From Neonectria sp. B-13 (Eukaryota; Ascomycota; Sordariomycetes; Hypocreales; Nectriaceae), in the NCBI GenBank assembly GCA_002682825.1, contig NOKP01000027.1:62001-126000 (forward strand): DNA of 64,000 nucleotides, given 5' to 3'. Below are positions 9,440-19,353 of the stretch, piece by piece (the stretch's first letter is position 1; every line of letters starts with the position of its first letter). A program made the translations under genes and the position numbers. The notes beneath the pieces were generated by a model. That model did no database searches and was not told where the DNA came from. It saw only the letters and a list, made by a program, of their open reading frames with translations.

Positions 9440-12400
9440 CTACTTCTTGCCCCTTGCAATCAATCTTGCGTGCAGTTCGACCAATACATCGCTCCACTCT
9501 TCCTCTCCAGCACCGACATGTTTGCCAATCCTCGTTCCCAAGAACTCGCCCACCTTGGCCACGTTGAAATGTTCACCGTACACCACCTTGGCCTCAGGAT
9601 TGATTGCAACCTCGAGGCCGTCAGGGCTACTCTGACTACTCAGGTTCAGTATAACCTCCACTCGAGTCTCCAGGGGAACCAGTAGCAGGGACGTCGTCAT
9701 CGCCACACTGGAATCTGATGTCTTCTTGACTGTTGTAGGGAACGTAACATTGAGGCAGTTGATCTGAGACGAAACCCAGTCAGCCTTGTCCCAGGCAAGT
9801 CGGACCACGTTGAGGAGATCAGAAGTCTTTGTGCGGCTCTGCGGGAGAATCCGAATATGGTCACGGATGCACTGGAGAAGAAACTCCTTCTCGATCGTGT
9901 TCGGTAGCGGGTCGCGCTCCCTTGTGTCGGCGATGTACCAGAGGTCGATTCTTGAGCTGGGCTGGTGGCTTCGAAACGATGCAATGTCAAAGACGATCTC
10001 GATTTCTCGCTTGTACGCCATGGACAAGGTGGTGCCAGAAATTCCCGTTACTGCCCAGCCATGTTCCTTCTCGATTGCGTCGGCGCGGGCTAGATTTAGT
10101 TATATATCAGTAGTGGCTCCAAGTAGTAGCAACAAAAAGAAGTGGCAAACATACCTTTCAGGCTGTTGACCTCTGTGCTCGTCCAGCCACGGCATTCCTC
10201 GCGAACCCTCTCTGACTCTTTGATGTCTTCGAGGCATTGCTGCTTCTGAGTCGTTAACGTTTCGACATCAGCCTCTGATGCCTTGAACTGCTCGCGAAGC
10301 TGTGCAATGAGCCTTTTCTTGTGTTCGATGTCTGCATCCAAGGAAGACAGATCTTCGCGCGCAGCTTCAAGATCGGACGGATCGCAGTCAGCAAGTTCCT
10401 GTGCAACCTCCTCGAGGTTGCTGCTTTCCTCCACAGCCGATTCGAATCGAGCTTGAAGCGTGGGCATAACAGAATCGAGAAGAGCCTTCTGCTCCTCAAG
10501 GCACACTTGATCGGCCTCCATACCCTCATTGATCCTCAAAAGGCCTTCTTTGAGTCCATCTTGGAGTTTCATGCGCCACTCGTACCACATAGCCTTGCTC
10601 AAAAGTCGAGCGTGGGTCTTCACGTTTTTGAACTGGTTGTCCATAAGAGCCTTCACTTCGGGTGTAGCGGCCATGTACTCTTTGAACAGAGTTGGGTTCT
10701 CTTCGAACGTGTCCGTCTCGATCTCCTTGACTATGCGGCGTCCTTCCGAGATGTACTTCTTCAGCTCTCGGCAAGAGTGCTGATAGAGTTCCAACGTTGG
10801 CACAGTGCAGGCGCCAGCTACTACGCATCGCTCAAGAGACAAGTCATCTTCGCCTTCGGCAGAAAAGCCGCCCTGAAGGGTCCCTGGGACGATGGTGTGT
10901 CGTCTCTTCGTAGTAGTCAGCTCCATGAAGCGTATAGAAGTCATGTTCAGGAAGTCTTGAAGATGGATGCGCTCGCCATCGGCTTCGTCTTCAAGTTGGG
11001 CAGCATCCTTCACAGTTGAATCAGTGAAATCGACCGTGTGGCCAGTGTGATCGTCTTGGATATCCTTGAAACGGCCCTGGTTCTTTGGGGTCGTCGCTGG
11101 ACTGGGATTCTGAGGCGAAGAGAGAGTTGGCGTAGAGATGCGAACATTTTGCTGGAGGCTCTTGCGAATAGACTTGGTGAGACGACCGGTAGTCTCAGCC
11201 TTGGAGGGTGGGTGCTGCAGCTTGACGTTCTTGACGGGGCTGCTTTGGTGTCCCTTGAGCCTCTTGACGCCATCATTATCTTCGGCCTCTTCTTCGTCGT
11301 CTAGTTCGCTTGGTCGCTTTCCGAGGACCCCGGCAGCACTGCCAACGTGAAGACTCTTGCGGCCCTTCAGTGGGTTTCGCTTTGGGCTCATACTATCAAT
11401 CATTTCTCGGAGGTTCAGCGTAGCCTCCCTGTCGTCCTGGAACCCATCGGCTTCGCGTTCGAGGATTCTACGACGATTCTCTTTCTCTTCCTCTTCTTGA
11501 CGCTCTCTCTCTACTTCTTCAACCAGTTCCTGAGGATCCTGGAATTGGACTCCTTTCTGCCCAGGAACAAACTCCTTGGCCATATCCCCAATAGAGCCTC
11601 GTCGATCAAACAACGCCGCAACTTGCGGAGATCCGAGGCCAGCCCGGTCGGCACCAACTCCTGAAAGTCTGCGAGGAGTCAAAACGATTGTCGGCGTTTT
11701 GTTGCCCGTCATGAGATCTTCTTGAAAAAGGCTCTTCCTTTGGGCAGGTTTCACTGGTGAGGGTGTTCTCGAGTTTGACCTCGTGGGTGGTGGTCGCTTC
11801 GGAGATGCGGAACGTGAATTTCTCACAGAGGCCCTTGGGGTAATTTTCGTCGCCGATGACAAGTTGCCTCGGGGGGTTGAAGGCTTGACAGGTGTCGGGG
11901 TCTTAGCTTTCCGTACTGTTGATTGTGGTGTTGCCGAGTGCTTCGCAGGAGACGGGGTTCGGAGCGTCTTAGAAGGAGACTGTGATTTTGAGGCTTGAGG
12001 ACCAGCACTACGTCTCAATCCTGTCCCATGGAAAGCTGAGAGACCAGGGCTGATGGTCTCTGGTGAAGCCTCGGCTGGAGTCTGGGCTGCTGGCTGCTTC
12101 TTCGGTGAGGTTTGGTTGACCGTAACCATGACTGCCTTGACAGGGCTATCAGGCATATCGGCTTCTTGCTCCATAATACGCTTTCCGAGATTTCGTGCAC
12201 CATTCGTTCCATTATTGATGATCCCGCCAATGGCCGTTGTCATTTCCATTCCCATTGTAGCATCCGCGTCGTCATCATCCGCGTCGTCGCCCTCATCATC
12301 ACGGGAGCCAGTGATGATTCGACCGACACCGACAGTCATGTCCATATCCATGTCCATTGCGGTATCATCCAATCCGAGGTTCTTCGTTCGGTTGATTGTC

Positions 12401-13916
12401 CTCCTTCGGGGAGCTGCAATGCTTTTCCTCTTTTGTTGTGCCAACACACCACCCAGGACGGTGGTGAGCTCCATCGACATATCCTCATTGTCTTCCGATT
12501 CATCCTCTTGGTCGGGAACGGGGTGATGAATGCCACCAATCGCTGTAGTAAACTCCATGGTTGCCTCCTCCATTGGGACATCTTCATCTTCGTCATCATC
12601 CACTACAGGGTGTTGCTGCTTCTTGGGCTGGATTTGGGAGACAATGCCACCAAATGCACGAGTTACATCCATGGACATTTCCTCCTCAGGCTCGAGTTCC
12701 TGTGCTACCGCAGATCGGATGATACCGCCAACAGCACGGGTCACATCCATCTCCATATCCATGTCCATGTCCATGTCCGTCTCGGTAGCACCGTTGCCCA
12801 GTTGATGGGACTGCGATTGTTGTGGTGGAGGGGGGCGATTTTCCTGGTCTTGGGTTGCAGCGTTCTGCTTGTTGCCTTGGTTGCCCCATCCGAATGAGGG
12901 GATAAACTCCTCCTCATCCTCGCTATCGTCGTCTCCAAGACGCTGGTTTCCGGCTGTTCGAGCCGCAAGTCTGAGTGCTTCGTCGAGAGTGGAAGATTCG
13001 CCAGTTTCGTCAGCAGATCTGTCTGATGCAGCTGTGGTTCCAGTGACTTCTTCTCCGTCAATTGTCATCATAGTACCATCGTCTGAGTCGCTGCTCGAGC
13101 CCTCATCCTCAACGTCGTTGACCTCTTCTACCTCGGAGTCGTCACTATAAACCGTTGAGGTGTTGGTGTCATCATCGGAGTCGTGAAAGTCAATAGGTGG
13201 AAGCCCTGAGCTCCTCCGTTGCTTGGTCTGATGGAGCTCTTCTTCGTTGGCAGTGGGCTCTGGGGCATTCTGTGATTTGGCGTGAGTGGAGTTTCGTCTC
13301 GTTGCATCCGTAGATGTTGTTGAGTCCTGCGGGTATTCGATCTCGTGGAAGGTGTGAAGCGTGGCTTCGGCAGCAAACGACACTCTTCGGTTGGCCATGG
13401 ACTTGCGACGGGCATCGCGACGGTCCCGCTCCTCTCGTTCCCTTGCCGCGGCCTGTTGCTCCTCCTCCGTCCGAACAGCAACCTTAGAACCATTGGATTC
13501 GGCCGCCGTTGGATTGACAATGGTTGTTTCTTTCGTCGGTTCGCCAAAGTCTATCAGATCTGGCTGCTTGGGTTTCATCGGCGGGATCTCGGGGAGCGCA
13601 GCGATGGTTGGCTTGAGGATTGAACGCGGGGGTTTTGCAGGCGCTGCTAGAGACTGGGCGGAATTAGAAGCTGTGCGAAAGATTAGGATGCTTGCTGCCT
13701 TACTGCGCGACGATTACCGCTACCTTGCCTCAGAGCATCCAGCCCTCCAGGACCAAGACTCTTGCTTCTAGACTTCTTGCGACTGGCTGCCAGCGTACTG
13801 GTAACATCGACTGTCGCATTCTCCTTCTCAAGTGCCCTTCGCAAATCGGTATGCGTGCTGATGGATTTACGCGTGCGCCGCGTCGCGGGGACCGTGGCCT
13901 CAGCTAAAGGCGCCAT
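9440..13916 (-). CDS. spc105: Kinetochore scaffold Spc105/KNL1 (Spc7)
   Basis: Three exons (13916-13704, 13653-10155, 10089-9440) flank introns of 50 nt (13654-13703) and 65 nt (10090-10154), giving 1453 residues. Two PP1-docking motifs are visible: SILK at 82-85 (RSILKPT) and RVSF at 161-164. An array of six MELT-like motifs follows: MDVT ~373, MDVT ~399, MEFT ~437, MELT ~465, MDMT ~508 and MEMT ~540. Five of the six are followed by a GGI/GGV box; the fifth has GRI. In this family phosphorylated MELTs recruit Bub3-Bub1 for the spindle checkpoint. The region around FMELTTTKRRHTIVPG starts the Spc7 kinetochore domain with a long coiled coil. The last exon (the ~220 C-terminal residues) should form the RWD domains that bind Mis12. 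The length is usual for filamentous fungi. Confidence 0.95.
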
Positions 13917-14355
13917 TTTGGTGATATTGATTGCTTTGAACTTGTCGTGACGAGCCAACTCCCCACTTGGCGATAAAGTGTTGGTGGGCTGTATGTATAC
14001 CGCGACCCATGCGTGTTTGTTTACTTTGGCGGCCAGCAACAAGAATCTGCCCCACTTTGCCAAGCTTCATGTCGCCTGTGCTTGACGCCGATTCACGTGA
14101 GAGCTTGGTCGAGCTCCGCTGCAGGCACATCACGTGTGCTCGCAGCCAATGGCCAATCATGATGCTCGGCTACACAGCCAATCCAAATTTTTGCAAGCCC
14201 TAAGGCCCGAAGTGCACGCAAAAATTAGTGTGGGATTTGCCCTACTTCTCCATCTGCGCAAAACTGTCCCTCTATCATAGCCAATCTCAACCTCGCCTCA
14301 CCCACTAACTCACGACACGCCCTCTCGTAACGGTACCCGAGAAGGATAATTCAAG
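13917..14355. promoter_or_regulatory. Bidirectional promoter of spc105 and rps11
   Basis: A 440-bp head-to-head spacer. The rps11 side has a CT-rich stretch (about 14265-14330), typical of strongly expressed fungal genes near the transcription start. No defined factor site is claimed. Confidence 0.5.
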
Positions 14356-15144
14356 ATGTCAGTCTCCAAAGCGAACGAATATACGATGCTCGAACAACAA
14401 CGTCGCTAACCTTTCCTCAGGGCGACCGAGTTGACCGTCCAGTCGGAGCGCGCTTTCCAGAAGCAGCCTCATATCTTCCAGAACTCGAAGATCCGAACCA
14501 AGATCTCCCGACCGGGCAAGGGTGGACGACGATGGTACAAGGACGTCGGTCTGGGTTTCCGAACCCCCAAGACCGCCATTGAGGGCACCTACATCGGTAC
14601 GTGCGACATCTCGAAGTTTATTGCGGGTCTGGAGAGAATGAGCAGGAAGGCCAGACGCGGTCTGAGGTGGCTGCTGTTGTCGCTGTTGGATAGGGGGGAC
14701 CTGCGCTCATCCAGAGCCTACGTTGAACTGGGTCAGGCATTTTCCGATGGAATCGTTGCTGACTATTTTGCCTTGCAGACAAGAAGTGCCCCTTCACCGG
14801 TCTCGTCTCCATTCGTGGCCGTATCCTCACCGGCACCGTCGTTTCCACCAAGATGCACCGAACCGTCGTTATCCGAAGAGAGTACCTCCACTTCATCCCC
14901 AAGTACTCCCGTTACGAGAAGCGCCACAAGAACCTCGCCGCCCACGTTTCTCCCGCTTTCCGTGTTGAGGAGGGTGACCAGGTCACCGTTGGCCAGTGCC
15001 GTCCTCTCAGCAAGACTGTACGTCGGAGACATTCGAACTGCGACAAGAGTACAACACAACTAACACATGTCACAGGTCCGATTCAACGTCCTGCGCGTGC
15101 TGCCCCGAACTGGCAAGCAGGTCAAGAAGTTCAGCAAGTTCTAA
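14356..15144 (+). CDS. rps11: 40S ribosomal protein S11 (uS17)
   Basis: Four exons: 14356-14357, 14421-14596, 14779-15017, 15076-15144. Introns are 63, 182 and 58 nt. Exon 1 supplies only the AT of the start codon; the G comes from exon 2, so the initiation codon is interrupted by an intron (GTCAGT donor, CGCTAAC branch, CTCAG acceptor). The resulting 161-residue protein begins [16 protein letters not shown] and contains [42 protein letters not shown] and a C-terminal [19 protein letters not shown]. All of these are hallmarks of eukaryotic uS17, an OB-fold protein of the small-subunit body. The length matches fungal orthologues. Confidence 0.96.
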
Positions 15145-15806
15145 ATTGGGCTCCTTTCTGGCATTTTTGGCGTGATAAGCATCAGAGGAAATGGGACATT
15201 TCTCCTGAAGGGTCGGGCACCGGAAGTTGCTTTGCAAATGATTGTGCTATAGATGCAATCGCGAATAAAAGGATTCACGAAGACAATTATCTGGGGTTCA
15301 CGGATCAGCTGGGCGTGATGTGGCTAGGAAAAGGGTGTCCAGTGTCTCAAGATTTCGTTCTTGTCTTTGACCGTTCCCGGCCCAAACAATGACCAATTTC
15401 CTGTGATGCTTCTACTGCCGTCATATCCAACGTGAATGAGTGAGTGTGACGGAGAACATATGCCCCATTCCAAGCCTGGACTGCTTGATGAGAGTATCGT
15501 TACGATCTCTGTGAAGCTTTTGGCGACGTGTCGTAAAATCATGTCTCAATGCATCGTAGTTGCGTTTGTATTGACCGTATCAGCAGCTTAGAAGCATGAC
15601 ATTGGAAAAGCTGGCGGGAAATATTCTGTCGTACAGTGTGTTACACGGTGTCGACTGGCTTTTCGCACCCTCGAAGCATCGCGGGTCCATGGCGAAGTTC
15701 TATCTGAAGAGGGAATCCTACAGCTCCAAATTTAACAGCAATTGTGCAATCCGAATGCCACCTCCCTTCTCTCAGATCGAACCTCAAATTTGAGACACAC
15801 GCAACA
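15145..15806. other. Intergenic, rps11 3' region and Emi1-like promoter
   Basis: About 660 bp. It contains the rps11 3' region and the promoter of the next plus-strand gene. No RNA gene, repeat or further coding sequence was recognised. Confidence 0.4.
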
Positions 15807-16790
15807 ATGGGCTGGCTCTCATCGGTCCTCGGCACTGATAAATCGGAGGACCCTCTCGGAAAACTCGATCCTAAGCTCCGCGAATTCCTCGAGAAGGAAT
15901 CCCCCGTCAAATACACGACAAACCAGCCCTCGTCACCCGCGAACCCTCCTCAACATCAGGCAAATGGAAATGGCGACGTTTCTATAGCAGCTTCAGGAGC
16001 TCAAGGGCCCGGCGTCCCTTCGGCTAGCCTGTACCAGGACGGTCGGTATGCCAACATCTGGAAGACATACCAGCCGCTGGCGCAGATCGAGGCTGAAACG
16101 GCGAGCGATCATGACAAGCTGATGAGCGTCTTGGAGGGATACAAGGAGCGTAAGGAGGCCATTGGGAGGGCATCCCTGGAAAACTGCGCGGAATCCCAGG
16201 AAGAGTGGGTGAATTGCATGAAGCATGGCAGCTGGGAGGACCAAATACAGATGTGCCGGCACCAGGTGCGAAGATTCGAGAGGTGCTACACGATGCAATC
16301 GGTAAGGCTACTAAGATCACGCTCTAGACAAGTCACAGGCTGCTAACGTGTTATGTAGCGCTTCCTCCGCGCCCTAGGATATGGATCAGTATCTGGGAGA
16401 TCATCCGAGGTGGAAGAGGACATTCAGATGCACGCAGACTCGCTGTATCAACGAATGATCAACCACGAAGCCGCCGCAGAAAAGGCCAAGGCGGAAGGCC
16501 TCCCGGTCCCAGTCTTCGAGCCGGGAGTTCCCAAACCGAATCCCGACATGTACGCGCCCAGTGAAGAGCTGCAGCAGCAATGGAATGAGAAGCTGGGCAA
16601 GCTACCAGTGGAGGAGCGCACGGTCGAGGAAGCGGCTCTGCGAGCAGATCTGCAAGCCAAGTCGGAGGTTGCTGGAAAGGTGCAGCAGATCTGGGACACG
16701 CAGAAAGATGAGCGCCAGAAGCGACAGGCGGAAGGCAACTCGACCATTACGGATTATTTTTCTTCCATGTTTGGGAAGAGTGGTAAGTAA
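15807..16790 (+). CDS. Twin-Cys (CHCH-like) protein of the Emi1/DUF3128 family
   Basis: Two exons (15807-16301 and 16359-16790) flank a 57-nt phase-0 intron (GTAAGG, GCTAACG branch). The product is 308 residues. The conserved centre has C-x8-C and C-x9-C pairs: NCAESQEEWVNCMKHGSW, then MCRHQVRRFERC, and further MQSRFLRALGYGS. The family (DUF3128, now PANTS-like) includes yeast Emi1, a small twin-Cys protein linked to early meiotic induction and mitochondrial function. The fungal form has a long N-terminal linker and a C-terminal Glu/Lys helical region. The location is probably the mitochondrial intermembrane space or the cytosol; that is inference. The start is the ATG that gives MGWLSSVLG. 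Confidence 0.8.
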
Positions 16791-17118
16791 CGATATATAT
16801 GAGGGCATTTCGACCAGTGATGGATGTAGAATCTGTGTACAACATGGGGGAAGGCCAGGATAAGGGCTCCGTGATGCCGTCTTTTGTATCCATGGGATGG
16901 ATAGGCCACCAACGAAGAGATGAGACGACGGTGTATTTTACTGCAGACAAATTTGGAGGTACCAAACAATCAGTCCAGTTCACGCCCAGTGGTACTCGTA
17001 TCTATCTTGACTTGGCACAGGAGCCCAGTCTTCAAACTTCAAGCCAGTGATCCGTCTACAACTACCAAGAAATATATGCATCAACAGTCCAGCTTCTTCC
17101 AATAACAGCACAACAGCT
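16791..17118. other. Intergenic before tRNA-Val
   Basis: About 330 bp covering the 3' end of the Emi1-like gene. Nothing else was recognised. Confidence 0.35.
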
Positions 17119-17192
17119 GGTTCCGTGGTCTAGCTGGTTATGGCATCTCGTTAACACCGAGAAGGTCCCCGGTTCGAGCCCGGGCGGAATCA
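17119..17192 (+). tRNA. tRNA-Val (anticodon AAC)
   Basis: A 74-nt cloverleaf. The acceptor stem GGTTCCG pairs with CGGAATC (the last position forms G-C), with discriminator A. The anticodon stem TCTCG pairs with CGAGA around the loop TTAACAC, giving anticodon AAC (read as IAC). The T arm CCCGG-TTCGAGC-CCGGG is perfect. There is no intron. A TTTTT run just downstream (from 17195) serves as the RNA polymerase III terminator. CCA is not encoded, as expected in a eukaryote. Confidence 0.97.
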
Positions 17193-17194
17193 CA

Positions 17195-17199
17195 TTTTT
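17195..17199 (+). terminator. Pol III terminator of tRNA-Val
   Basis: A run of five T begins three bases after the tRNA 3' end, the standard RNA polymerase III stop signal. Confidence 0.75.
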
Positions 17200-17945
17200 G
17201 ACTGTCTGGTCAAGTTGTTCTTTTTACTGTTGCTCTCTCTCACCTCTGCGTCAGAACATGTCTTATAGCTGGCAAGGACGATGATGGCTACTGATGGCTA
17301 ATGAAATTAATTTTTTTCTTCTACAGAGTAGATAGAGTTGTATATCTTTTCTGTCCGGGAGATACATCCTAGCATCGTGATGTTGCGGGTTTTCGCAACA
17401 TGCTTCTAACCCCCGATTTTGCTTGAGACTTACCCTATACTATACACTTCATCTTATTGTGAGTTTCGGAAAATGAAGCCAAACTAAGCACCGGTATGTA
17501 TTTCGTGCTTTGCAGCGGGTTCGGACATGAAACTTGATTCCATAGCTCGCTGTGTAACCGATACCTGGCTTTGTGTGAAGCAAAGATGATGATGATGTTA
17601 AAGTTATTCGCTACCAGCGTCAGTGAGTTAAACAGCAATCCATTGATCACATTGGAGCATATCCGACCTGGCAACAAATTACCCAGCGGCAACATTGGAA
17701 GATTACTATGTGGAGTAACAGGCCACGGATTGTGGCTACATATTTTTATATCTTGTGGAAGGTCAGCCTTGAGATTGACCTCCCTTGTCAGACGCAGTTT
17801 CGTCGACTTATATAACGAGGATATCATTTCTATCGTCACGAATCTCATAAAGTGACTAAACTCCCTCCAAATCCATCAAGAATTCACAGGCTCTCCTCCA
17901 TTGCTATACGGATACAATCCACTTCAAGGTGCTAGCGAGCTGTGT
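17200..17945. other. Intergenic, AT-richer than neighbours
   Basis: About 750 bp between tRNA-Val and the tail of the Cys-rich gene. A 137-codon minus-strand frame (17435-17848) is present, but its composition is unconvincing and it is not called. Confidence 0.35.
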
Positions 17946-18178
17946 TTAGCAGCATCCCTCCTCACAGGCGCAGAGACCACAGCAGATCTCGCAGCCAGCC
18001 TCCTCACCACCACGCATCGACATCTCAGGCTGGGGCTCAGAAGTCTTGTCTGTCAGTTCGAGGGTCCGTGACCAAGGAAGTAGGACAGAAGGGAGAAACT
18101 CACGGGCTGCTGGGAGACAATCTCGCCATTGTCGGCAGCCATGGGGGCTTGCTGAGTAGGTTCCATGGGGGCAGGCAT
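17946..18178 (-). CDS. 57-residue Cys-rich protein, fungal CYSTM-like
   Basis: Two exons, 18178-18104 (25 codons) and 18044-17946 (32 codons plus stop), flank a 59-nt intron with a GTGAGT donor and a CAAG acceptor, phase 0. The N-terminal half is Pro/Gln/Met-rich (MPAPMEPTQQAPMAADNGE). The C-terminus is MSMRGGEEAGCEICCGLC followed by ACEEGCC, with seven Cys in the last 15 residues. This matches the pattern of fungal CYSTM proteins (short disordered N-terminus, MRGG box, Cys-rich membrane-associated tail), proposed to act in stress tolerance or at membranes. It differs in having charged EE in the Cys tract, so it may not cross the membrane. Neither exon alone forms a long open frame. Confidence 0.72.
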
Positions 18179-19353
18179 TTTGAATTAGATGCAGAAGGGG
18201 AGTCGTCTTGGGGATTTCGAAGTAAGGTCCGGTTTAGAGTTGTTGTTATAGTACAGTGTTGTTGTGGGAGGCGGCATCCATTGTCGGGCGTCGTCCTTAA
18301 GTACTCATGGTTAGTTGCGTCGGCGGCAGCCCGCCGGATACCCTGACGACTGGGTACGAAGATACCAAGAGGCCTCAAGTCCCAGTTGCGTGTCTCACCT
18401 CTGTCATCCCGGTTCAGGGCAGATGAGGCAAGAATCATGGGTGACGTATCGTAGCGGTGCCGGTTTGCCGTGTGGCAGGCGTGAACTCGGGCTGGCTGGT
18501 AGCCACTCTCGGCCACGGCGATGCAATAGGTGAGCCAAAACAAGGGCCCAGCTCAGCCTCAAACACCAGTGAGGTCCGAGAACAACAAATGAAGGCCCAG
18601 CCGGGGTGGCCGTGCAGCGGGCATTCGTGGGCGTTGGTAGCAACGTCAGCCATCTCCGGCACCCGGCACCGCGGCCGTCGTGTGCAGTGCCGAACATCCG
18701 GCGATCCACCCCACATGCTGCGACCTGCGGGAACAGTGTAGCCAAACAGGAACCCCCAAACTCCCAAAGCGGATCACGGAGCAAGGAAGACAGCGGCGCA
18801 GGAAGGAAACAATTTGCGACAAGAATCATTTGATGCTATTTGAGATGTGAAGGGTGAAACGAGTAGCCAAGGTCATAGACATGGAGACATGGGGACGTGG
18901 GAGAGCCCATGGATCCATGGATTGTGGCATCAGAGAGCCCTTAGTATTTTCGTACTCAATCTCGGAATCGCGGCAGTAATGCGGAAGCAGATTGAAGACT
19001 GCAACCCATCAATTGTCAGATGACTAGCGTTCCGGCCATTGCAAACCCAATCATGAGGGGTTGGTTGACTGGGCTGCTGCTGTTTGGTCAGATCAAATGT
19101 ACACAAGGCACACACAATACATAGTACACCTCACCATGGTTAGCAAGACGGGCAGAGCCGACGACCCGGCCAGCCAGACAACTCAAGTCACAGATGCCAG
19201 GTCACAGCAAGCGACTTGAGCGGAGTATGGGTCGGGAATGGTCGATTCAGTATCGAATATCACCAGGGCGGCGGCATCCATATGGTTCCTTTTTCTTTCT
19301 CTTTCTCTTTCTCTTTTTCTTTGTCTTTTTTGCCCTTGTACTGCCGGACTTCA
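18179..19353. promoter_or_regulatory. Long upstream region of the Cys-rich gene
   Basis: About 1.2 kb, unusually long for so small a gene. It holds that gene's promoter and the 3' region of bud27. The only structure seen is the pyrimidine tract near 19288-19331. Confidence 0.4.
19288..19331. repeat. CTTTCT-type pyrimidine tract
   Basis: Repeats of CTTTCT/CTTTTT over about 40 bp, just past the bud27 stop codon. In the sense of that gene it is a purine-rich GAAAGA 3'UTR tract. Confidence 0.8.

Noticed and set aside
12112..12897. A 261-codon plus-strand frame antisense to spc105
   Set aside because: Its His/Val/Ser-rich low-complexity sequence is the complement of Asp/Met/Glu-rich MELT-region codons.
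17435..17848. A 137-codon minus-strand frame
   Set aside because: No family resemblance, lies in AT-rich spacer, no leader or splice context.
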